Shown in pieces: positions 40,649-47,033 of a stretch of DNA of 47,033 nt. Source of the stretch: Paludibacteraceae bacterium (lineage in GTDB: Bacteria; Bacteroidota; Bacteroidia; Bacteroidales; Paludibacteraceae); the NCBI GenBank assembly GCA_017454915.1, contig JAFTCC010000044.1:1-47033 (forward strand). Reading direction: 5' to 3'. The notes below the pieces were generated by a model. The model did no database searches, was not told where the DNA came from, and worked only from the letters and a program-made list of their open reading frames with translations. Position 1 is the first letter of the stretch. The number at the start of each line of letters is the position of its first letter. The position numbers and the translations under genes are program-made.

Positions 40649-42874
40649 ATGCGTAAATCACTAATCCTCATCATTTTGGCAATTGCCTGCGCAGCCAGTG
40701 CGCAGAATTTTGCACTGCTTGACAGCCTGCTTGCAGGCACGTACAAGGGCGAATCGGCACCGGCATACACTCCCCTCCCCAATGGGGAACACTATGCCCA
40801 AATCACCGACGGGTGCATCTATGCTTACGATTTTCTTAAGGGCTCCGTCGTGGACACTCTCTACGACAAAACGTTCAAATTCATAAACAAGGACCCGAAG
40901 TCCAAAAACGCCTCTATGCCCGACATTGAGGGATTTATGGTTGGCACTGACCGATGGCTGCTGGTGTATGCTAACCGCGAGCAGATTTACCGACGCAGTT
41001 TCCGCGCCGACTACTACCTTGTTGACACAGAGCGCCGCGAGGTAAGACCGCTGTCTGTCAACGGCAAGCAGCAGTCGCCCCTCTTTTCGCCCGACGGCAG
41101 GTACATCGCCTTTGTACGCGACGCTAACATTTTCATACACAAGATAGACTTCAACACCGAAATAGCCGTTACCACCGACGGCAGCGACGACATCCTCAAC
41201 GGCACGCCGGACTGGGTATATGAGGAGGAATTCGGATGCCGCCATTTGATGGCGTGGGGACCCGACAGCAAACAACTGGCGTTTGTGAGGCTCGACCAGA
41301 CTAACGTCAAAACATTTGCTTTCCAGCATTTTGGAACGATAACAGGCACAGGCGGAACACAATGGTCAGGCAAGAGTAACGACAAACTGCAACTCTACCC
41401 TACCACAATCGAAATCCGCTACCCCAAGGCTGGCGAAAGCAATGCTGAGCCTGCTGTCATGGTCTATGACACATACTACAAATCGCTGAAAAAGATGGCG
41501 TTGCCAGAGCTTAACGACTGCTACATACCACGGATTCGATTCACGCTCAAGGAAGACGAACTCGCCATATTCCGCCTCAACCGCAGACAAAACGTGTTGG
41601 AAATGTTCTATGCCAACCCAAAATCGACAGTATGCCACAGCATCTACCGCGAGGAAAGCCGCAACGGAGCGATAGATTACGCCACAATTGACGAGTGGCA
41701 ATGGCTCGAAACGGGTGACATGGTGGTGGTTTCGGAGCAGGACGGATACCGGCATGCCCACCTCTACGACAGCCAAGGCGGAAAACGGTGGCTGCTAACT
41801 TCCGGACAGGCTGATGTAACCCAAGTGTACGGAGTGGATGAGGACGGCAACATGTTCTTCCAGGTGGCAGACCCATCCCCAACTCAGCGAATGATAAGAA
41901 TGCTCAACATCACATCACCGAAAAAAGTTTTCACACTCACTACCATACAGGACACTCACAACGCCGTGTTCTCGTCCAATTTCCACTATTTCATCGACAA
42001 CTGCAGCGGACTTTCACACCCGCTCAAGTCCGATGTCGTGAAATCCATCAACGGCAAAGTCTTGCGAAACATCATAGACGGCAAAAAAACACAGAAAGCA
42101 TGGGCTTCGCTCAATATGCCCAAGAAGACTGTTTTCCATTTTCGCACGGAGCGTCATGACGACCTTGACGGGTGGCTCTTGCTGCCAGCAGACACCGCAG
42201 GAAAGACGTTCCCGCTTGTGCTGCTACAGTATTCAGGTCCGGGTTCACAAAGCGTGCTCGACCGCTGGAACCCGGGATGGGAATATTTCCTTGTGCAAGA
42301 TGGGTACGCCGTGGCGTGCATCGATGTGCGCGGCAGCGGAGCAAGAGGAGCAATATGGAGAGCAAAAACTTACGGCCAACTGGGCAAACTGGAGGCCGAA
42401 GACCTCATTTCCACTGCAAAACACCTTGCCTCGTCAAAATACATCGACAGCGAGAGGATGGCAATATGGGGATGGAGCTACGGCGGATTCCAAGTGCTGA
42501 CAACAATGAGCCAAACCGATAACCCTTTCAAGGCCGGCATAGCCGTGGCTCCTGTTACCGACTGGATGCTATACGACGCACCTTATGCCGAGCGCTATAT
42601 GAACCGCCCGCAGGAAAACCAAGCCGGATATGAGCAGAGCTCATTGCTCAACATGGCGGACAAACTCAACGGGAAACTGCTGCTCGTAAGCGGAACTGCG
42701 GACGATAACGTGCATTTCCAGAACACCGTCAACTATGTTCACCGCCTCATTGAGGCTGACAAAGACTTCAAACTCCTCCTTTTTCCTGACGAAAACCACT
42801 ACATCAGACAAGGCAACTCCCACAAATACCTTTACAGGCAAATGTTCAGGTTCCTTGAAGACAACTTAAAATAA
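40649..42874 (+). CDS. Dipeptidyl peptidase IV family serine peptidase
   Basis: Family S9B peptidases remove X-Pro dipeptides from peptide N-termini, usually in the periplasm of Bacteroidota. The ATG at 40649 gives a signal peptide (MRKSLILIILAIACAASAQ); the product is 741 residues. An eight-bladed propeller-type region comes first (PLFSPDGRYIAFVRDANIFI, TPDWVYEEEFG with the paired Glu that binds the peptide amino end). The hydrolase domain has the catalytic Ser in IWGWSYGGFQVL, Asp in VSGTADDNVHFQN and His in FPDENHYI. This is the complete DPP IV triad. Confidence 0.95.
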   Translation: MRKSLILIILAIACAASAQNFALLDSLLAGTYKGESAPAYTPLPNGEHYAQITDGCIYAYDFLKGSVVDTLYDKTFKFINKDPKSKNASMPDIEGFMVGTDRWLLVYANREQIYRRSFRADYYLVDTERREVRPLSVNGKQQSPLFSPDGRYIAFVRDANIFIHKIDFNTEIAVTTDGSDDILNGTPDWVYEEEFGCRHLMAWGPDSKQLAFVRLDQTNVKTFAFQHFGTITGTGGTQWSGKSNDKLQLYPTTIEIRYPKAGESNAEPAVMVYDTYYKSLKKMALPELNDCYIPRIRFTLKEDELAIFRLNRRQNVLEMFYANPKSTVCHSIYREESRNGAIDYATIDEWQWLETGDMVVVSEQDGYRHAHLYDSQGGKRWLLTSGQADVTQVYGVDEDGNMFFQVADPSPTQRMIRMLNITSPKKVFTLTTIQDTHNAVFSSNFHYFIDNCSGLSHPLKSDVVKSINGKVLRNIIDGKKTQKAWASLNMPKKTVFHFRTERHDDLDGWLLLPADTAGKTFPLVLLQYSGPGSQSVLDRWNPGWEYFLVQDGYAVACIDVRGSGARGAIWRAKTYGQLGKLEAEDLISTAKHLASSKYIDSERMAIWGWSYGGFQVLTTMSQTDNPFKAGIAVAPVTDWMLYDAPYAERYMNRPQENQAGYEQSSLLNMADKLNGKLLLVSGTADDNVHFQNTVNYVHRLIEADKDFKLLLFPDENHYIRQGNSHKYLYRQMFRFLEDNLK

Positions 42875-42895
42875 ATTGACAATTGACAATTAAAA

Positions 42896-44479
42896 ATGGC
42901 AACTGGAAAAAAAATAACGCCTGCGCACGTGGCACAGCCCTCTATTTTTGACAATGAGCGACTCTGCTTCGCGCTGTTGTGCGTAATCGTAACGATAGCC
43001 TACTTTTTCGTCTCCACCGACACGCCGATGCACGATATGCTCGTGGCACGCTACAAACACCAGCGGCACGACTCGGCATGGTTCTATGACTGCGGAAGGG
43101 CATGGATGAACGGCTATGTGCCGTATGTTGATTTCGCTGACAGCAAGGGCCCGCTGCTATGGCTCCTCTACGGACTGGCGTACCTCGTCTCGCCACACAA
43201 CTTCTTCGGAGTGTACATCATCAATACGATATGTTACTGCATAACCGCGTGCTTCGCCTTCAAAACAATCCGCATTTTCACTGACGCCAACAAGCCCGCA
43301 TTCTGGATGGCTGCTGCGATGCTCATCATCTACTTCACTCCGGTTATCATGTACGACGACAAGAGCGAAGACATTGCTCTGACATTCGTTACCATCATTC
43401 TCTACCTTGCCTGTCGCATGGTTTTTGACGGCAAGAACTCTGAGCCGGAAACCCGGCGGGCGTTTTTCTACGGCGGGCTGTGCTTCGGAGCCATAGCCCT
43501 AATGAAGTGGAGCATCTGCTTCATGACGGGAATGATGTCCATCTATATGCTCATTGAAGTGCTGCGTCACAATCCCACATGGAAAGCCGCCCTCACTCAC
43601 ATCGGTCTGGCAGCGTTAGGCGTAGTCATCACTTTCGCACCATTCTGCATATACCTTGCTGCCAAAGGCGCATTCGTTGCATTCTTCGACGAGTACTTCT
43701 ACCAGACCACACTCACCATTATCAACCTCAATGATGCCAACAAAGGACACGCGACGCTGAAGCGAGCTGACATCTGGACATACATCATACTGCTGCTCAG
43801 CGGAAGCCTGCTGTTTCCCTTGTGGCACAAAAAAGACTGGGACTTCCCTATCGTGGTAACAGCGTGCATGCTCATCTGCACCGGCACTTTCGCACGAACA
43901 TACTACTATATCCCGCTCCACTCCATGATGATATTTACTCTTCTCGCAGTGTATAAGGGCGGTAAAAATGCCACTGCGGCTCTTGACAAAAGTGAGCCGC
44001 AAAGCACGGTATTCAACAAAATGCTAAGTGCTGTATATAACCCCAAGGTCGCGCGATGGGCGCTTATCATCATTCCTGTCTTTGCAGCTGCCGCCTTTGC
44101 CATTGCCAACAAGAAATGGTACAACCACGAGTACCTATACGACCGCAGCAGCACGCATGAGCGGAGATGCGCACACATGTGCGCCCGTATAATAGCAGAA
44201 AAGCATAATGCCAAACTGCTGTGCTACAACATCGGCAACCACGGATACGGCATTCATTCCGAAGCGCTGCCGGCTTGCAAATACTTCGGAATACAGGGAG
44301 GCGCCACACCACGCATGAAAGAAGACCAAGACAACTGCGTTGAGCAACGCCTCGCTGACTTTATCGTAATGGACGCGAATGACACCACACGGCAGCAAAA
44401 AGCCAAAGACAACGGATATGAACAATGCACCAATTTCAAAAAATGGCGTCATGTGATTTTCCGCAAAATTGAGCAATGA
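42896..44479 (+). CDS. GT-C-type integral membrane glycosyltransferase
   Basis: The 527-residue product starts with a short polar tail and then about ten to twelve hydrophobic helices. The first periplasmic loop has MHDMLVARYKHQRHDSAWFY and then CGRAWMNGYVPYVDFADSKG, matching the polyprenyl-phosphate-dependent GT-C (PMT/ArnT-like) pattern with conserved acidic residues. Helices include WLLYGLAYLVSPHNFFGVYI, MAAAMLIIYFTPVIM, and GLAALGVVITFAPFCIYLA. The C-terminal soluble part (about residues 400-527) contains GNHGYGIHSEALPACKYFGI. The acceptor is unknown. It begins 21 bases after the peptidase gene with an intervening attgaca duplication, so cotranscription is likely. Confidence 0.8.
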   Translation: MATGKKITPAHVAQPSIFDNERLCFALLCVIVTIAYFFVSTDTPMHDMLVARYKHQRHDSAWFYDCGRAWMNGYVPYVDFADSKGPLLWLLYGLAYLVSPHNFFGVYIINTICYCITACFAFKTIRIFTDANKPAFWMAAAMLIIYFTPVIMYDDKSEDIALTFVTIILYLACRMVFDGKNSEPETRRAFFYGGLCFGAIALMKWSICFMTGMMSIYMLIEVLRHNPTWKAALTHIGLAALGVVITFAPFCIYLAAKGAFVAFFDEYFYQTTLTIINLNDANKGHATLKRADIWTYIILLLSGSLLFPLWHKKDWDFPIVVTACMLICTGTFARTYYYIPLHSMMIFTLLAVYKGGKNATAALDKSEPQSTVFNKMLSAVYNPKVARWALIIIPVFAAAAFAIANKKWYNHEYLYDRSSTHERRCAHMCARIIAEKHNAKLLCYNIGNHGYGIHSEALPACKYFGIQGGATPRMKEDQDNCVEQRLADFIVMDANDTTRQQKAKDNGYEQCTNFKKWRHVIFRKIEQ

Positions 44480-44635
44480 TAATGGATTTTTAATGTTAAA
44501 AAACACATTTTAGGGTATTGCGTAATTGAAAAAAAATTACGAACTTGCGTACCCGAATTTTGCGGAAAAAAACGTAGCCGTAAAAACGAATAAAAATATC
44601 TTAAAAATTAATATTAACCTATCTAACATTACATC

Positions 44636-46789
44636 ATGAAAGAGTATCACGCTCACGACATCCGAAACATCTCGCTGCTTGGCGGATCGGGTTCGGGGAA
44701 AACCACATTGGCGGAGTCAATGTTGTTTGAAAGTGGCGTTATCAAACGCCGTGGAACTATCCAACAGGGTAACACTGTCAGTGACTATTTCCCCGTAGAA
44801 AAAGAATACGGCTATTCAGTCTTCTCAACAGTGTTGAGCATAGAATGGCTTAACAAAAAACTCAATATAATTGACTGCCCCGGCAGTGACGACTTTGTGG
44901 GCGGAACAGTTACCTCACTCAACGTAACCGATTTGGGGCTCATCATCGTCAATGCACAACAAGGCGTTGAAGTGGGAACACAAAACCACTTCAGAATTGC
45001 CGACAACCTCAAGAAACCAGTCATTTTCGCCATCAACCAAATCGACCACGAGAAAGCTGACTTTGAGCGCGCTCTCGAGTCTATCAAAGAGGTCTATGGA
45101 GCCAAAGCCATCGAACTCCAGTACCCGCTTGTTTCAGGACCCGGGTTCAACGCCATGATTGATGTCCTGAAAATGAAAATGTACAAGTGGAAAGCTGAAG
45201 GCGGAGCACCTGAAATCACCGACATACCTGCCGCAGAATTGGACAAGGCGCAAAGTTTGCGCGACGCGCTAATCGAGGCAGCGGCAGAAAATGACGAAAC
45301 ACTGCTTGACAAATATCTCGAAGCAGGTACGCTTGACGAAGCGGAGATGTATGACGGAATACGCAAAGGCCTCATCAGTTGCGGAATGTATCCTGTTGTT
45401 TGCGTTTGCGGCGGAAAGGACATGGGCGTACACCGCCTCATGCAACTGCTCGGCGAAATCGCTCCTGCTGCCGACGAAGTGGCTAAACCGCTCACCGAAG
45501 ACGGCAAAGAAGTACCTATGGACGACAAAGGCGCGACAAGCCTCTACATCTTTAAGACCAGCGTTGAGCCGCACATTGGTGACGTACAGTATTTCCGCGT
45601 GATGAACGGCATTGTGCACAACGGCGACGACCTGCAAAACGTATCACGCAACACAAAAGAGCGCATCTCACAACTCTACCAGACTGCAGGCACTGCCCGC
45701 TCGCAGGTTGACAGCCTCTGCGCCGGCGACATAGGTTGCACCGTAAAACTCAAAGACACCAGAACGGGCAACACACTTAACGGCAAAGACTGCGACTACT
45801 CATTCCCCGCTATCCAATATCCGGCTCCAAAATACCGCCGCGCCATCAAACCTCTCACCGAGTCCGACGCCGAAAAACTTTCAAGCCTGCTCACACGCAT
45901 GCACGAAGAAGACCCGACATGGATCATCGAGCAGTCGAAAGAACTCAAGCAGACCATCATACACGGTCAAGGCGAGTGGCACTTACGCACACTCAAATGG
46001 AGGCTCGAAAACAACGACAAGATGATGGTGGAATTCCTTGAACCTCGCATTCCATACCGCGAGACTATCACCAAAGCAGCCCGCGCAGACTACCGCCACA
46101 AGAAACAATCAGGCGGCGCAGGACAGTTTGGTGAAGTTCACCTCATCGTTGAGCCTATACAAGAAGGCGTGCCTATGAAGGAAGTCTATAAGTTCAACAA
46201 CCAAGAGTTCAAAGTGCAGGCCCGTGCCGTTGATACTGTAGATCTCGAATGGGGCGGAAAACTTGAAATGGTTAACAGCATCGTCGGCGGCGCTATCGAC
46301 GCACGCTTCATGCCCGCCATCATGAAAGGACTCATGGACCGCATGGAACAAGGCCCGCTCACCGGCTCATACGCACGTGATGTGCGCGTAATCGTTTACG
46401 ACGGTAAAATGCACCCCGTTGACAGTAACGAAATATCGTTCCGCATCGCAGCGCGCATGGCGTTCGCTGAAGCCTTCCGCAATGCCGGACCTAAAGTCCT
46501 TGAGCCAATATACGACATCGAAGTGCTCACACCTGGCGACAAGATGGGTGACGTGATGAGCGACCTGCAAGGACGACGCGCCATCATCATGGGTATGGAA
46601 AGCCAGAAAGGACAAGAGTGCCTCAAAGCCAAGATACCTTTGAAAGAAGTCAGCAGCTACTCTACCACACTGTCTTCACTCACCGGAGGACGCGCTTCGT
46701 TCAGCCTCAAACCTGCCGGATACGAACTCGTGCCGTCAGACATTCAGGACGCGCTCATCAAAGCGCACGAAGCCGAGAAAGAAGAGTAA
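44636..46789 (+). CDS. EF-G2-type elongation factor G paralogue lacking the catalytic His
   Basis: The 717-residue product has all EF-G domains but an altered GTPase site. The P-loop is GGSGSGKTT (residues 16-24) instead of GHIDAGKTT; switch I reads VEKEYGYSV where EF-G has ERGITI; the G3 motif is DCPGSDDF, so Ser84 replaces the catalytic His; and G4 is NQID instead of NKxD. Domain IV and V sequences are well kept (EFLEPRIPYRETITKAARAD, GGAGQFGEVHLIVEP, GALIDARFMP-like GGAIDARFMPAIMKG). Bacteroides thetaiotaomicron EF-G2, which lacks GTPase activity but supports gut colonisation, shows a related pattern. This may work the same way, though that is inferred. Confidence 0.88.
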   Translation: MKEYHAHDIRNISLLGGSGSGKTTLAESMLFESGVIKRRGTIQQGNTVSDYFPVEKEYGYSVFSTVLSIEWLNKKLNIIDCPGSDDFVGGTVTSLNVTDLGLIIVNAQQGVEVGTQNHFRIADNLKKPVIFAINQIDHEKADFERALESIKEVYGAKAIELQYPLVSGPGFNAMIDVLKMKMYKWKAEGGAPEITDIPAAELDKAQSLRDALIEAAAENDETLLDKYLEAGTLDEAEMYDGIRKGLISCGMYPVVCVCGGKDMGVHRLMQLLGEIAPAADEVAKPLTEDGKEVPMDDKGATSLYIFKTSVEPHIGDVQYFRVMNGIVHNGDDLQNVSRNTKERISQLYQTAGTARSQVDSLCAGDIGCTVKLKDTRTGNTLNGKDCDYSFPAIQYPAPKYRRAIKPLTESDAEKLSSLLTRMHEEDPTWIIEQSKELKQTIIHGQGEWHLRTLKWRLENNDKMMVEFLEPRIPYRETITKAARADYRHKKQSGGAGQFGEVHLIVEPIQEGVPMKEVYKFNNQEFKVQARAVDTVDLEWGGKLEMVNSIVGGAIDARFMPAIMKGLMDRMEQGPLTGSYARDVRVIVYDGKMHPVDSNEISFRIAARMAFAEAFRNAGPKVLEPIYDIEVLTPGDKMGDVMSDLQGRRAIIMGMESQKGQECLKAKIPLKEVSSYSTTLSSLTGGRASFSLKPAGYELVPSDIQDALIKAHEAEKEE

Positions 46790-46843
46790 AAACAACAATG
46801 CAAAGACACGCCACCACGTGTCAACAAAGCACCATACGCAAAG

Positions 46844-46876
46844 ACAGCCTGAAGTCCACTTCGGGCTGTTTGTTTT
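46844..46876 (+). terminator. Terminator after the EF-G2-type gene
   Basis: An 11-bp stem (acagcctgaag/cttcgggctgt, one G-U pair) is followed by ttgtttt. Confidence 0.85.
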
Positions 46877-46877
46877 G

Positions 46878-46925
46878 AATGACCGATTTGGGTTAAACCC
46901 AAATCGGTCATTAGAATTATTAGGA
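46878..46925. repeat. Perfect 35-base palindrome plus dispersed repeat
   Basis: Arms of 17 bases (aatgaccgatttgggtt and its exact complement) flank a single A (46878-46912). The right arm with following sequence (46897-46925) is the exact reverse complement of 16014-16042. The remaining sequence to the window end shows no supported gene. Confidence 0.9.
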
Positions 46926-47033
46926 TTTTTTGGATTATTTTTGAGCGGATTTTTGTCTTTGAGTGAGGGAGTTATGCGGGCATAATGACCGAGCAAAAAG
47001 CAAAAATATGCCAAAAAGAAACAAAAAAGACAA

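Noticed and set aside
40661..41362. 233-codon minus-strand frame
   Set aside because: It is the complement of the DPP IV-type gene and shows no protein features.
42875..42895. Short attgaca duplication before the GT-C gene
   Set aside because: Only two 7-base copies are present, too few to separate from chance in AT-rich spacer sequence.
46736..47014. 92-codon minus-strand frame at the right edge
   Set aside because: It is built from the palindrome, terminator and EF-G2 complement, with low-complexity Asn/Pro/Lys sequence.

Overview
The window looks like a chromosome segment from a Bacteroidales bacterium (phylum Bacteroidota). The main evidence is promoter style: most transcription units start with the TAnnTTTG -7 element of this phylum rather than an E. 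coli-type -10 box, and Shine-Dalgarno sequences are weak or absent. Gene content agrees: a GldK/PorK-like lipoprotein, an EF-G2-type elongation factor paralogue, four-helix-bundle suffix proteins, secretion-tail-like C-termini and Bacteroidales-type outer-membrane proteins. I cannot fix the family or genus.

Layout. 1-776: decayed IS982-family transposase running off the left edge. 931-7694: secreted accessory proteins, namely a lipoprotein, a GH71/GH99-like glycosidase and a large surface protein with a (DPSG)n linker. 7921-8145: tRNA-Tyr and tRNA-Gly. 8292-15169: a tightly packed six-gene run of exported or membrane proteins, mostly of unknown function. 15170-16230: a gene-free kilobase filled with hairpins, direct repeats and a dispersed repeat. 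16231-22310: a hexuronate catabolism operon (uxaC, kdgK, kdgA, MFS transporter) in which two four-helix-bundle genes sit between the metabolic genes and every junction carries a tract with 8-bp periodicity. 22564-24205: acpP and fabF for fatty-acid synthesis. 24393-25919: orphan GldK/PorK-like lipoprotein. 26065-31399 (minus strand): folK, a glycosyltransferase and an acyltransferase in one unit; panC and an LtaS-like/GDPD fusion in another. 31534-36682: topoisomerase IV subunit B, ribD, a single-domain chromate transporter homologue and an unknown protein. 36736-38293: a fused paralogue of two proteins from the 8292-15169 run, followed by a stub of a third. 38423-40466 (minus strand): PreA and an outer-membrane protein remnant. 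40649-46789: a DPP IV-type peptidase, a GT-C membrane glycosyltransferase and an EF-G2-type factor that lacks the catalytic histidine.

How genes work together. UxaC, KdgK and KdgA supply the isomerase, kinase and aldolase steps from uronates to pyruvate plus glyceraldehyde-3-phosphate, with an ExuT-like importer; the oxidoreductase and dehydratase steps are not here. The locus at 36736 joins into one protein what the 8292-15169 run encodes as two, which suggests those two proteins act together.

The most unusual signals are the 8-bp-period tracts at all five junctions of the hexuronate operon, the fusion and stub paralogous locus, the mosaic of hairpins with GTTA or GRA loops at 15421-15714, and a 29-bp dispersed repeat that forms a perfect palindrome at 46878-46912. 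No CRISPR array, prophage or integrase was seen.
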